From Cyprinodon diabolis (Eukaryota; Chordata; Actinopteri; Cyprinodontiformes; Cyprinodontidae): a stretch of 64,000 nt of DNA. Below are positions 38,215-52,189 of this stretch, piece by piece. Both the position numbers and the translations under genes were made by a program. The stretch's first letter is position 1. Each line of letters opens with the position of its first letter. Location: contig JARPUW010000561.1 in assembly GCA_030533445.1 (NCBI GenBank), forward strand, positions 310,001-374,000, written 5' to 3'. The notes below the pieces were generated by a model. That model was not told where the DNA came from, made no database searches, and saw nothing but the letters and a program-made list of their open reading frames with translations.

Positions 38215-41042
38215 AAATCAGAAGTTGAGGCCAAATCGCTCTTTTTACAGTGAGATAATGCCATTTTGGCCTCTGGAGTTGTAACAGACAAACCATTAAT
38301 GATACAGCCATGATCTTTTCTGGCAATCATCTACAGCTGAAAACTAACAATATAAAGTAGATTTGAGCAGATGTTTTTGGTTCCAAGCTTCAAAACAGAA
38401 GTTGAGGCCAAAACGCTCTTTTCACAGTGAGATAATGCAATTTTGGCCTCTGGAGTTGTAACAGACAAACCATTAATGATACAGCCATGATCTTTTCTGG
38501 CAATCATCTAGAGCTGAAAACTAACAATATAAAGTAGATTTGAGCAGATGTTTTTGGTTCCAAGCTTCAAATCAGAAGTTGAGGCCAAATCGCTCTTTTT
38601 ACAGTGAGATAATGCCATTTTGGCCTCTGGAGTTGTAACAGACAAACCATTAATGATACCCATGATCTTTTCTGGCAATCATCTAGAGCTGAAAACTAAC
38701 AATATAAAGTAGATTTGAGCAGATGTTTTTGGTTCCAAGCTTCAAATCAGAAGTTGAGGCCAAAACACTCTTTTTACAGTGAGATAATGCCATTTTGGCC
38801 TCTGGAGTAGTAACAGACAAACCATTAATGATACAGCCATGATCTTTTCTGGCAATCATCTAGAGCTGAAAACTAACAATATAAAGTAGATTTGAGCAGA
38901 TGTTTTTGGTTCCAAGCTTCAAAACAGAAGTTGAGGCCAAAACGCTCTTTTCACAGTGAGATAATGCCATTTTGGCCTCTAGAGTTGTAACAGACAGACC
39001 AATAATGATACTGCCATGATCTTTTCTGGCAATCATCTAGAGCTGAAAACTAACAATATAAAGTAGATTTGAGCAGATGTTTTTGGTTCCAAGCTTCAAA
39101 TCAGAAGTTGAGGCCAAAACGCTCTTTTCACAGTGAGATAATGCCATTTTGGCCTCTGGAGTAGTAACAGACAAACCATTAATGATACAGCCATGATCTT
39201 TTCTGGCAATCATCTAGAGCTGAAAACTAACAATATAAAGTAGATTTGAGCAGATGTTTTTGGTTCCAAGCTTCAAAACAGAAGTTGAGGCCAAAACGCT
39301 CTTTTCACAGTGAGATAATGCCATTTTGGCCTATGGAGTTGTAACAGACAAACCATTAATGATATAGCCATGATCTTTTCTGGCAATCATCTACAGCTGA
39401 AAACTAACAATATAAAGTAGATTTGAGCAGATGTTTTTGGTTCCAAGCTTCAAATCAGAAGTTGAGGCCAAAACGCTCTTTTTACAGTGAGATAATGCCA
39501 TTTTGGCCTCTGGAGTAGTAACAGACAAACCATTAATGATACAGCCATGATCTTTTCTGGCAATCATCTAGAGCTGAAAACTAACAATATAAAGTAGATT
39601 TGAGCAGATGTTTTTGGTTCCAAGCTTCAAATCAGAAGTTGAGGCCAAAACGCTCTTTTCACAGTGAGATAATGCCATTTTGGCCTCTGGAGTTGTAACA
39701 GACAAACCATTAATGATACAGCCATGATCTTTTCTGGCAATCATCTAGAGCTGAAAACTAACAATATAAAGTAGATTTGAGCAGATGTTTTTGGTTCCAA
39801 GCTTCAAAACAGAAGTTGAGGCCAAAACGCTCTTTTCACAGTGAGATAATGCAATTTTGGCCTCTGGAGTTGTAACAGACAAACCATTAATGATACAGCC
39901 ATGATCTTTTCTGGCAATCATCTAGAGCTGAAAACTAACAATATAAAGTAGATTTGAGCAGATGTTTTTGGTTCCAAGCTTCAAATCAGAAGTTGAGGCC
40001 AAATCGCTCTTTTTACAGTGAGATAATGCCATTTTGGCCTCTGGAGTTGTAACAGACAAACCATTAATGATACAGCCATGATCTTTTCTGGCAATCATCT
40101 ACAGCTGAAAACTAACAATATAAAGTAGATTTGAGCAGATGTTTTTGGTTCCAAGCTTCAAATCAGAAGTTGAGGCCAAATCGCTCTTTTTACAGTGAGA
40201 TAATGCCATTTTGGCCTCTGGAGTTGTAACAGACAAACCATTAATGATACCCATGATCTTTTCTGGCAATCATCTACAGCTGAAAACTAACAATATAAAG
40301 TAGATTTGAGCAGATGTTTTTGGTTCCAAGCTTCAAATCAGAAGTTGAGGCCAAAACACTCTTTTTACAGTGAGATAATGCCATTTTGGCCTCTGGAGTT
40401 GTAACAGACAAACCATTAATGATACAGCCATGATCTTTTCTGGCAATCATCTAGAGCTGAAAACTAACAATATAAAGTAGATTTGAGCAGATGTTTTTGG
40501 TTCCAAGCTTCAAAACAGAAGTTGAGGCCAAAACGCTCTTTTCACAGTGAGATAATGCCATTTTGGCCTCTAGAGTTGTAACAGACAAACCATTAATGAT
40601 ACTGCCATGATCTTTTCTGGCAATCATCTAGAGCTGAAAACTAACAATATAAAGTAGATTTGAGCAGATGTTTTTGGTTCCAAGCTTCAAATCAGAAGTT
40701 GAGGCCAAAACGCTCTTTTCACAGTGAGATAATGCCATTTTGGCCTCTGGAGTAGTAACAGACAAACCATTAATGATACAGCCATGATCTTTTCTGGCAA
40801 TCATCTAGAGCTGAAAACTAACAATATAAAGTAGATTTGAGCAGATGTTTTTGGTTCCAAGCTTCAAATCAGAAGTTGAGGCCAAAACGCTCTTTTCACA
40901 GTGAGATAATGCCATTTTGGCCTCTGGAGTTGTAACAGACAAACCATTAATGATACAGCCATGATTTTTTCTGGCAATCATCTAGAGCTGAAAACTAACA
41001 ATATAAAGTAGATTTGAGCAGATGTTTTTGGTTCCAAGCTTC
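38215..41042 (+). repeat. Domain 4 HOR, copy 2 (16 monomers, 2828 bp)
   Basis: M217-M232 repeat the previous copy type for type, including the shared private variant in the P monomer and both deleted D monomers. M223 adds a single change at p91 (GATATAGCC). It is followed by H H K K, not by a third tandem copy. Confidence 0.92.
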
Positions 41043-42812
41043 AAATCAGAAGTTGAGGCCAAAACGCTCTTTTCACAGTGAGATAATGCCATTTTGGCCT
41101 CTGGAGTTGTAACAGACAAACCATTAATGATACAGCCATGATCTTTTCTGGCAATCATCTAGAGCTGACAACTAACAATATAAAGTAGATTTGAGCAGAT
41201 GTTTTTGGTTCCAAGCTTCAAATCAGAAGTTGAGGCCAAAACGCTCTTTTCACAGTGAGATAATGCCATTTTGGCCTCTGGAGTTGTAACAGACAAACCA
41301 TTAATGATACAGCCATGATCTTTTCTGGCAATAATCTAGAGCTGACAACTAACAATATAAAGTAGATTTGAGCAGATGTTTTTGGTTCCAAGCTTCAAAT
41401 CAGAAGTTGAGGCCAAAACGCTCTTTTCACAGTGAGATAATGCCATTTTGGCCTCTGGAGTTGTAACAGACAAACCATTAATGATACAGCCATGATCTTT
41501 TCTGGCAATCATCTAGAGCTGAAAACTAACAATATAAAGTAGATTTGAGCAGATGTTTTTGGTTCCAAGCTTCAAATCAGAAGTTGAGGCCAAAACGCTC
41601 TTTTCACAGTGAGATAATGCCATTTTGGCCTCTGGAGTTGTAACAGACAAACCATTGATGATACAGCCATGATCTTTTCTGGCAATCATCTAGAGCTGAA
41701 AACTAACAATATAAAGTAGATTTGAGCAGATGTTTTTGGTTCCAAGCTTCAAATCAGAAGTTGAGGCCAAAACGCTCTTTTTACAGTGAGATAATGCCAT
41801 TTTGGCCTCTGGAGTAGTAACAGACAAACCATTAATGATACAGCCATGATCTTTTCTGGCAATCATCTAGAGCTGAAAACTAACAATATAAAGTAGATTT
41901 GAGCAGATGTTTTTGGTTCCAAGCTTCAAATCAGAAGTTGAGGCCAAAACGCTCTTTTCACAGTGAGATAATGCCATTTTGGCCTCTGGAGTTGTAACAG
42001 ACAAACCATTAATGATACAGCCATGATCTTTTCTGGCAATCATCTACCGCTGAAAACTAACAATATAAAGTAGATTTGAGCAGATGTTTTTGGTTCCAAG
42101 CTTCAAATCAGAAGTTGAGGCCAAAACGCTCTTTTTACAGTGAGATAATGCCATTTTGGCCTCTGGAGTAGTAACAGACAAACCATTAATGATACAGCCA
42201 TGATCTTTTCTGGCAATCATCTAGAGCTGAAAACTAACAATATAAAGTAGATTTGAGCAGATGTTTTTGGTTCCAAGCTTCAAAACAGAAGTTGAGGCCA
42301 AAACGCTCTTTTCACAGTGAGATAATGCCATTTTGGCCTCTAGAGTTGTAACAGACAGTCCATTAATGATACTGCCATGATCTTTTCTGGCAATCATCTA
42401 GAGCTGAAAACTAACAATATAAAGTAGATTTGAGCAGATGTTTTTGGTTCCAAGCTTCAAATCAGAAGTTGAGGCCAAAACGCTCTTTTCACAGTGAGAT
42501 AATGCCATTTTGGCCTCTGGAGTAGTAACAGACAAACCATTAATGATACAGCCATGATCTTTTCTGGCAATCATCTAGAGCTGAAAACTAAATATATAAA
42601 GTAGATTTGGGCAGATGTTTTTTGTTCCAAGCTTCAAATCAGAAGTTGAGGCCAAAACCCTCTTTTCACAGTGAGATAATGCCATTTTGGCCTCTGGAGT
42701 TGTAACAGACAAACCATTAATGATACAGCCACGATCTTTTCTGGCAATCATCTAGAGCTGAAAACTAACAATATAAAGTAGATTTGAGCAGATGTTTTTG
42801 GTTCCAAGCTTC
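41043..42812 (+). repeat. Ten-monomer insert H H K K J N J Pt R U-like (M233-M242)
   Basis: The first eight types resemble Domain 5 and Domain 1 material. R (66A, 134A, 135T, 152G, 165T) is otherwise restricted to Domains 2 and 3, so the segment is a mosaic. M234 has a private p114A that recurs in M258, M236 has a private p84G, and the last monomer has 24C with 97C. Confidence 0.82.
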
Positions 42813-45800
42813 AAATCAGAAGTTGAGGCCAAATCGCTCTTTTTACAGTGAGATAATGCCATTTTGGCCTCTGGAGTTGTAACAGACAAACCATTAATGA
42901 TACCCATGATCTTTTCTGGCAATCATCTAGAGCTGAAAACTAACAATATAAAGTAGATTTGAGCAGATGTTTTTGGTTCCAAGCTTCAAATCAGAAGTTG
43001 AGGCCAAAACACTCTTTTTACAGTGAGATAATGCCATTTTGGCCTCTGGAGTAGTAACAGACAAACCATTAATGATACAGCCATGATCTTTTCTGGCAAT
43101 CATCTAGAGCTGAAAACTAACAATATAAAGTAGATTTGAGCAGATGTTTTTGGTTCCAAGCTTCAAAACAGAAGTTGAGGCCAAAACGCTCTTTTCACAG
43201 TGAGATAATGCCATTTTGGCCTCTAGAGTTGTAACAGACAGACCATTAATGATACTGCCATGATCTTTTCTGGCAATCATCTAGAGCTGAAAACTAACAA
43301 TATAAAGTAGATTTGAGCAGATGTTTTTGGTTCCAAGCTTCAAATCAGAAGTTGAGGCCAAAACGCTCTTTTCACAGTGAGATAATGCCATTTTGGCCTC
43401 TGGAGTAGTAACAGACAAACCATTAATGATACAGCCATGATCTTTTCTGGCAATCATCTAGAGCTGAAAACTAACAATATAAAGTAGATTTGAGCAGATG
43501 TTTTTGGTTCCAAGCTTCAAAACAGAAGTTGAGGCCAAAACGCTCTTTTCACAGTGAGATAATGCCATTTTGGCCTATGGAGTTGTAACAGACAAACCAT
43601 TAATGATACAGCCATGATCTTTTCTGGCAATCATCTACAGCTGAAAACTAACAATATAAAGTAGATTTGAGCAGATGTTTTTGGTTCCAAGCTTCAAATC
43701 AGAAGTTGAGGCCAAAACGCTCTTTTTACAGTGAGATAATGCCATTTTGGCCTCTGGAGTAGTAACAGACAAACCATTAATGATACAGCCATGATCTTTT
43801 CTGGCAATCATCTAGAGCTGAAAACTAACAATATAAAGTAGATTTGAGCAGATGTTTTTGGTTCCAAGCTTCAAATCAGAAGTTGAGGCCAAAACGCTCT
43901 TTTCACAGTGAGATAATGCCATTTTGGCCTCTGGAGTTGTAACAGACAAACCATTAATGATACAGCCATGATCTTTTCTGGCAATCATCTAGAGCTGAAA
44001 ACTAACAATATAAAGTAGATTTGAGCAGATGTTTTTGGTTCCAAGCTTCAAAACAGAAGTTGAGGCCAAAACGCTCTTTTCACAGTGAGATAATGCAATT
44101 TTGGCCTCTGGAGTTGTAACAGACAAACCATTAATGATACAGCCATGATCTTTTCTGGCAATCATCTAGAGCTGAAAACTAACAATATAAAGTAGATTTG
44201 AGCAGATGTTTTTGGTTCCAAGCTTCAAATCAGAAGTTGAGGCCAAATCGCTCTTTTTACAGTGAGATAATGCCATTTTGGCCTCTGGAGTTGTAACAGA
44301 CAAACCATTAATGATACAGCCATGATCTTTTCTGGCAATCATCTACAGCTGAAAACTAACAATATAAAGTAGATTTGAGCAGATGTTTTTGGTTCCAAGC
44401 TTCAAATCAGAAGTTGAGGCCAAATCGCTCTTTTTACAGTGAGATAATGCCATTTTGGCCTCTGGAGTTGTAACAGACAAACCATTAATGATACCCATGA
44501 TCTTTTCTGGCAATCATCTACAGCTGAAAACTAACAATATAAAGTAGATTTGAGCAGATGTTTTTGGTTCCAAGCTTCAAATCAGAAGTTGAGGCCAAAA
44601 CACTCTTTTTACAGTGAGATAATGCCATTTTGGCCTCTGGAGTTGTAACAGACAAACCATTAATGATACAGCCATGATCTTTTCTGGCAATCATCTAGAG
44701 CTGAAAACTAACAATATAAAGTAGATTTGAGCAGATGTTTTTGGTTCCAAGCTTCAAAACAGAAGTTGAGGCCAAAACGCTCTTTTCACAGTGAGATAAT
44801 GCCATTTTGGCCTCTAGAGTTGTAACAGACAAACCATTAATGATACTGCCATGATCTTTTCTGGCAATCATCTAGAGCTGAAAACTAACAATATAAAGTA
44901 GATTTGAGCAGATGTTTTTGGTTCCAAGCTTCAAATCAGAAGTTGAGGCCAAAACGCTCTTTTCACAGTGAGATAATGCCATTTTGGCCTCTGGAGTAGT
45001 AACAGACAAACCATTAATGATACAGCCATGATCTTTTCTGGCAATCATCTAGAGCTGAAAACTAACAATATAAAGTAGATTTGAGCAGATGTTTTTGGTT
45101 CCAAGCTTCAAATCAGAAGTTGAGGCCAAAACGCTCTTTTCACAGTGAGATAATGCCATTTTGGCCTCTGGAGTTGTAACAGACAAACCATTAATGATAC
45201 AGCCATGATTTTTTCTGGCAATCATCTAGAGCTGAAAACTAACAATATAAAGTAGATTTGAGCAGATGTTTTTGGTTCCAAGCTTCAAATCAGAAGTTGA
45301 GGCCAAAACGCTCTTTTCACAGTGAGATAATGCCATTTTGGCCTCTGGAGTTGTAACAGACAAACCATTAATGATACAGCCATGATCTTTTCTGGCAATC
45401 ATCTAGAGCTGACAACTAACAATATAAAGTAGATTTGAGCAGATGTTTTTGGTTCCAAGCTTCAAATCAGAAGTTGAGGCCAAAACGCTCTTTTCACAGT
45501 GAGATAATGCCATTTTGGCCTCTGGAGTTGTAACAGACAAACCATTAATGATACAGCCATGATCTTTTCTGGCAATAATCTAGAGCTGACAACTAACAAT
45601 ATAAAGTAGATTTGAGCAGATGTTTTTGGTTCCAAGCTTCAAATCAGAAGTTGAGGCCAAAACGCTCTTTTCACAGTGAGATAATGCCATTTTGGCCTCT
45701 GGAGTTGTAACAGACAAACCATTAATGATACAGCCATGATCTTTTCTGGCAATCATCTAGAGCTGAAAACTAACAATATAAAGTAGATTTGAGCAGATGT

Positions 45801-45817
45801 TTTTGGTTCCAAGCTTC
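42813..45817 (+). repeat. Domain 4 HOR, copy 3 (17 monomers)
   Basis: Order M243-M259: D E' P Z G J K I B D E P0 Z W H H K. It matches M219-M235 (38569-41573) monomer for monomer, including the rare 114A in the second H. The duplicated segment therefore includes copy 2 of the HOR and the first three monomers of the insert, at a spacing of 4244 bp (24 monomers with two 2-bp deletions). The P monomer lacks the private change seen in M205 and M221. Confidence 0.9.
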
Positions 45818-46171
45818 AAATCAGAAGTTGAGGCCAAAACGCTCTTTTTACAGTGAGATAATGCCATTTTGGCCTCTGGAGTAGTAACAGACAAACCATT
45901 AATGATACAGCCATTATCTTTTCTGGCAATCATCTACAGCTGAAAACTAACAATATAAAGTAGATTTGAGCAGATGTTTTTGGTTCCAAGCTTCAAATCA
46001 GAAGTTGAGGCCAAAACGCTCTTTTCACAGTGAGATAATGCCATTTTGGCATCTGGAGTTGTAACAGACAAACCATTAATGATACAGCCATGATCTTTTC
46101 TGGCAATCATCTAGAGCTGAAAAATAACAATATAAAGTAGATTTGAGCAGATGTTTTTGGTTCCAAGCTTC

Positions 46172-46702
46172 AAATCAGAAGTTGAGGCCAAAACGCTCTT
46201 TTCACAGTGAGATAATGCCATTTTGGCCTCTGGAGTTGTAACAGACAAACCATTAATGATACAGCCACGATCTTTTCTGGCAATCATCTAGAGCTGAAAA
46301 CTAACAATATAAAGTAGATTTGAGCAGATGTTTTTGGTTCCAAGCTTCAAATCAGAAGTTGAGGCCAAAACGCTCTTTTCACAGTGAGATAATGCCATTT
46401 TGGCCTCTGGAGTTGTAACAGACAAACCATTAATGATACAGCCACGATCTTTTCTGGCAATCATCTAGAGCTGAAAACTAACAATATAAAGTAGATTTGA
46501 GCAGATGTTTTTGGTTCCAAGCTTCAAATCAGAAGTTGAGGCCAAAACGCTCTTTTCACAGTGAGATAATGCCATTTTGGCCTCTGGAGTTGTAACAGAC
46601 AAACCATTAATGATACAGCCACGATCTTTTCTGGCAATCATCTAGAGCTGAAAACTAACAATATAAAGTAGATTTGAGCAGATGTTTTTGGTTCCAAGCT
46701 TC
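46172..46702 (+). repeat. Run of three identical 97C monomers (M262-M264)
   Basis: Three successive monomers are consensus except for 97C, which makes a second CpG at p97-98. I found no difference among them. Elsewhere in the window 97C monomers carry other markers (33C, 64C or 78G), so this looks like a local single-monomer expansion. Confidence 0.85.
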
Positions 46703-47410
46703 AAATCAGAAGTTGAGGCCAAAACGCTCTTTTCACAGTGAGATAATGCCATTTTGGCCTCTGGAGTTGTAACAGACAAACCATTAATGATACAGCCATG
46801 ATCTTTTCTGGCAATCATCTAGAGCTGACAACTAACAATATAAAGTAGATTTGAGCAGATGTTTTTGGTTCCAAGCTTCAAATCAGAAGTTGAGGCCAAA
46901 ACGCTCTTTTCACAGTGAGATAATGCCATTTTGGCCTCTGGAGTTGTAACAGACAAACCATTAATGATACAGCCATGATCTTTTCTGGCAATCATCTAGA
47001 GCTGAAAACTAACAATATAAAGTAGATTTGAGCAGATGTTTTTGGTTCCAAGCTTCAAATCAGAAGTTGAGGCCAAAACGCTCTTTTCACAGTGAGATAA
47101 TGCCATTTTGGCCTCTGGAGTTGTAACAGACAAACCATTAATGATACAGCCATGATCTTTTCTGGCAATCATCTAGAGCTGAAAACTAACAATATAAAGT
47201 AGATTTGAGCAGATGTTTTTGGTTCCAAGCTTCAAATCAGAAGTTGAGGCCAAAACGCTCTTTTTACAGTGAGATAATGCCATTTTGGCCTCTGGAGTAG
47301 TAACAGACAAACCATTAATGATACAGCCATTATCTTTTCTGGCAATCATCTACAGCTGAAAACTAACAATATAAAGTAGATTTGAGCAGATGTTTTTGGT
47401 TCCAAGCTTC

Positions 47411-48118
47411 AAATCAGAAGTTGAGGCCAAAACGCTCTTTTTACAGTGAGATAATGCCATTTTGGCCTCTGGAGTTGTAACAGACAAACCATTAATGATA
47501 CAGCCATGATCTTTTCTGGCAATCATCTACCGCTGAAAACTAACAATATAAAGTAGATTTGAGCAGATGTTTTTGGTTCCAAGCTTCAAATCAGAAGTTG
47601 AGGCCAAAACGCTCTTTTTACAGTGAGATAATGCCATTTTGGCCTCTGGAGTAGTAACAGACAAACCATTAATGATACAGCCATGATCTTTTCTGGCAAT
47701 CATCTAGAGCTGAAAACTAACAATATAAAGTAGATTTGAGCAGATGTTTTTGGTTCCAAGCTTCAAATCAGCAGTTGAGGCCAAAACGCTCTTTTCACAG
47801 TGAGATAATGCCATTTTGGCCTCTGGAGTTGTAACAGACAAACCATTAATGATACAGCCATGATCTTTTCTGGCAATCATCTACCGCTGAAAACTAACAA
47901 TATAAAGTAGATTTGAGCAGATGTTTTTGGTTCCAAGCTTCAAATCAGAAGTTGAGGCCAAAACGCTCTTTTTACAGTGAGATAATGCCATTTTGGCCTC
48001 TGGAGTAGTAACAGACAAACCATTAATGATACAGCCATGATCTTTTCTGGCAATCATCTAGAGCTGAAAACTAACTATATAAAGTAGATTTGGGCAGATG
48101 TTTTTGGTTCCAAGCTTC
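47411..48118 (+). repeat. N-J dimer pair (354-bp sub-repeat, M269-M272)
   Basis: Types N and J alternate twice. The first N also has 32T, a J-like feature, and the last J has 135T and 152G like type S. The same dimer occurs twice at 50597-51304 and 61217-61924, and once at 7608-7961, 41928-42281 and 53960-54313. Copy number of the dimer varies between HOR copies. Confidence 0.85.
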
Positions 48119-49003
48119 AAATCAGAAGTTGAGGCCAAAACGCTCTTTTCACAGTGAGATAATGCCATTTTGGCATCTGGAGTTGTAACAGACAAACCAT
48201 TAATGATACAGCCATGATCTTTTCTGGCAATCATCTAGAGCTGAAAAATAACAATATAAAGTAGATTTGAGCAGATGTTTTTGGTTCCAAGCTTCAAATC
48301 AGAAGTTGAGGCCAAAACGCTCTTTTCACAGTGAGATAATGCCATTTTGGCCTCTGGAGTTGTAACAGACAAACCATTAATGATACAGCCATGATCTTTT
48401 CTGGCAATCATCTAGAGCTGAAAACTAACAATATAAAGTAGATTTGAGCAGATGTTTTTGGTTCCAAGCTTCAAATCAGAAGTTGAGGCCAAAACGCTCT
48501 TTTTACAGTGAGATAATGCCATTTTGGCCTCTGGAGTAGTAACAGACAAACCATTAATGATACAGCCATGATCTTTTCTGGCAATCATCTAGAGCTGAAA
48601 ACTAACAATATAAAGTAGATTTGAGCAGATGTTTTTGGTTCCAAGCTTCAAATCAGAAGTTGAGGCCAAAACGCTCTTTTCACAGTGAGATAATGCCATT
48701 TTGGCCTCTGGAGTTGTAACAGACAAACCATTAATGATACAGCCATGATCTTTTCTGGCAATCATCTAGAGCTGAAAACTAACAATATAAAGTAGATTTG
48801 AGCAGATGTTTTTGGTTCCAAGCTTCAAAACAGAAGTTGAGGCCAAAACGCTCTTTTCACAGTGAGATAATGCCATTTTGGCCTCTGGAGTTGTAACAGA
48901 CAAACCATTAATGATACTGCCATGATCTTTTCTGGCAATCATCTAGAGCTGAAAACTAACAATATAAAGTAGATTTGAGCAGATGTTTTTGGTTCCAAGC
49001 TTC

Positions 49004-52000
49004 AAATCAGAAGTTGAGGCCAAAACGCTCTTTTCACAGTGAGATAATGCCATTTTGGCCTCTGGAGTTGTAACAGACAAACCATTAATGATACAGCCAT
49101 GATCTTTTCTGGCAATCATCTAGAGCTGACAACTAACAATATAAAGTAGATTTGAGCAGATGTTTTTGGTTCCAAGCTTCAAATCAGAAGTTGAGGCCAA
49201 AACGCTCTTTTCACAGTGAGATAATGCCATTTTGGCCTCTGGAGTTGTAACAGACAAACCATTAATGATACAGCCATGATCTTTTCTGGCAATCATCTAG
49301 AGCTGACAACTAACAATATAAAGTAGATTTGAGCAGATGTTTTTGGTTCCAAGCTTCAAATCAGAAGTTGAGGCCAAAACGCTCTTTTCACAGTGAGATA
49401 ATGCCATTTTGGCCTCTGGAGTTGTAACAGACAAACCATTAATGATACAGCCATGATCTTTTCTGGCAATCATCTAGAGCTGAAAACTAACAATATAAAG
49501 TAGATTTGAGCAGATGTTTTTGGTTCCAAGCTTCAAATCAGAAGTTGAGGCCAAAACGCTCTTTTCACAGTGAGATAATGCCATTTTGGCCTCTGGAGTT
49601 GTAACAGACAAACCATTAATGATACAGCCATGATCTTTTCTGGCAATCATCTAGAGCTGAAAACTAACAATATAAAGTAGATTTGAGCAGATGTTTTTGG
49701 TTCCAAGCTTCAAAACAGAAGTTGAGGCCAAAACGCTCTTTTCACAGTGAGATAATGCAATTTTGGCCTCTGGAGTTGTAACAGACAAACCATTAATGAT
49801 ACAGCCATGATCTTTTCTGGCAATCATCTAGAGCTGAAAACTAACAATATAAAGTAGATTTGAGCAGATGTTTTTGGTTCCAAGCTTCAAATCAGAAGTT
49901 GAGGCCAAAACGCTCTTTTCACAGTGAGATAATGCCATTTTGGCCTCTGGAGTTGTAACAGACAAACCATTAATGATACAGCCATGATCTTTTCTGGCAA
50001 TCATCTAGAGCTGAAAACTAACAATATAAAGTAGATTTGAGCAGATGTTTTTGGTTCCAAGCTTCAAATCAGAAGTTGAGGCCAAAACGCTCTTTTTACA
50101 GTGAGATAATGCCATTTTGGCCTCTGGAGTAGTAACAGACAAACCATTAATGATACAGCCATTATCTTTTCTGGCAATCATCTACAGCTGAAAACTAACA
50201 ATATAAAGTAGATTTGAGCAGATGTTTTTGGTTCCAAGCTTCAAATCAGAAGTTGAGGCCAAAACGCTCTTTTCACAGTGAGATAATGCCATTTTGGCAT
50301 CTGGAGTTGTAACAGACAAACCATTAATGATACAGCCATGATCTTTTCTGGCAATCATCTAGAGCTGAAAAATAACAATATAAAGTAGATTTGAGCAGAT
50401 GTTTTTGGTTCCAAGCTTCAAATCAGAAGTTGAGGCCAAAACGCTCTTTTCACAGTGAGATAATGCCATTTTGGCCTCTGGAGTTGTAACAGACAAACCA
50501 TTAATGATACAGCCATGATCTTTTCTGGCAATCATCTAGAGCTGAAAACTAACAATATAAAGTAGATTTGAGCAGATGTTTTTGGTTCCAAGCTTCAAAT
50601 CAGAAGTTGAGGCCAAAACGCTCTTTTCACAGTGAGATAATGCCATTTTGGCCTCTGGAGTTGTAACAGACAAACCATTAATGATACAGCCATGATCTTT
50701 TCTGGCAATCATCTACCGCTGAAAACTAACAATATAAAGTAGATTTGAGCAGATGTTTTTGGTTCCAAGCTTCAAATCAGAAGTTGAGGCCAAAACGCTC
50801 TTTTTACAGTGAGATAATGCCATTTTGGCCTCTGGAGTAGTAACAGACAAACCATTAATGATACAGCCATGATCTTTTCTGGCAATCATCTAGAGCTGAA
50901 AACTAACAATATAAAGTAGATTTGAGCAGATGTTTTTGGTTCCAAGCTTCAAATCAGAAGTTGAGGCCAAAACGCTCTTTTCACAGTGAGATAATGCCAT
51001 TTTGGCCTCTGGAGTTGTAACAGACAAACCATTAATGATACAGCCATGATCTTTTCTGGCAATCATCTACCGCTGAAAACTAACAATATAAAGTAGATTT
51101 GAGCAGATGTTTTTGGTTCCAAGCTTCAAATCAGAAGTTGAGGCCAAAACGCTCTTTTTACAGTGAGATAATGCCATTTTGGCCTCTGGAGTAGTAACAG
51201 ACAAACCATTAATGATACAGCCATGATCTTTTCTGGCAATCATCTAGAGCTGAAAACTAACAATATAAAGTAGATTTGAGCAGATGTTTTTGGTTCCAAG
51301 CTTCAAAACAGAAGTTGAGGCCAAAACGCTCTTTTCACAGTGAGATAATGCCATTTTGGCCTCTAGAGTTGTAACAGACAGTCCATTAATGATACTGCCA
51401 TGATCTTTTCTGGCAATCATCTAGAGCTGAAAACTAACAATATAAAGTAGATTTGAGCAGATGTTTTTGGTTCCAAGCTTCAAATCAGAAGTTGAGGCCA
51501 AAACGCTCTTTTCACAGTGAGATAATGCAATTTTGGCCTCTGGAGTAGTAACAGACAAACCATTAATGATACAGCCATGATCTTTTCTGGCAATCATCTA
51601 GAGCTGAAAACTAACTATATAAAGTAGATTTGGGCAGATGTTTTTGGTTCCAAGCTTCAAATCAGAAGTTGAGGCCAAAACGCTCTTTTCACAGTGAGAT
51701 AATGCCATTTTGGCCTCTGGAGTTGTAACAGACAAACCATTAATGATACAGCCATGATCTTTTCTGGCAATCATCTAGAGCTGAAAACTAACAATATAAA
51801 GTAGATTTGAGCAGATGTTTTTGGTTCCAAGCTTCAAATCAGAAGTTGAGGCCAAAACGCTCTTTTTACAGTGAGATAATGCCATTTTGGCCTCTGGAGT
51901 AGTAACAGACAAACCATTAATGATACAGCCATGATCTTTTCTGGCAATCATCTAGAGCTGAAAACTAACAATATAAAGTAGATTTGAGCAGATGTTTTTG

Positions 52001-52189
52001 GTTCCAAGCTTCAAATCAGAAGTTGAGGCCAAAACGCTCTTTTCACAGTGAGATAATGCCATTTTGGCCTCTGGAGTTGTAACAGACAAACCATTAATGA
52101 TACTGCCATGATCTTTTCTGGCAATCATCTAGAGCTGAAAACTAACAATATAAAGTAGATTTGAGCAGATGTTTTTGGTTCCAAGCTTC
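49004..52189 (+). repeat. Domain 5 HOR, copy 1 (18 monomers, 3186 bp)
   Basis: Order M278-M295: H H K K I K Jt L K N J N J Pt S K J and a 92T monomer. The S monomer M292 also has 48A, otherwise a marker of type I. The next H H pair begins at 52190. Confidence 0.87.

Larger units (their letters stand above)
45818..49003 (+). repeat. Domain 5 irregular leader (18 monomers, M260-M277)
   Basis: Order: Jt L, three 97C monomers, H K K Jt, N(32T) J N J/S, L K J K, and a 4A+92T monomer. All types belong to Domain 5, but the order is unlike the later regular copies: the H is single, and a run of three identical monomers and N-J dimers interrupts it. M271 has a private change near its start (TCAGCAGTTG). 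Confidence 0.82.
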
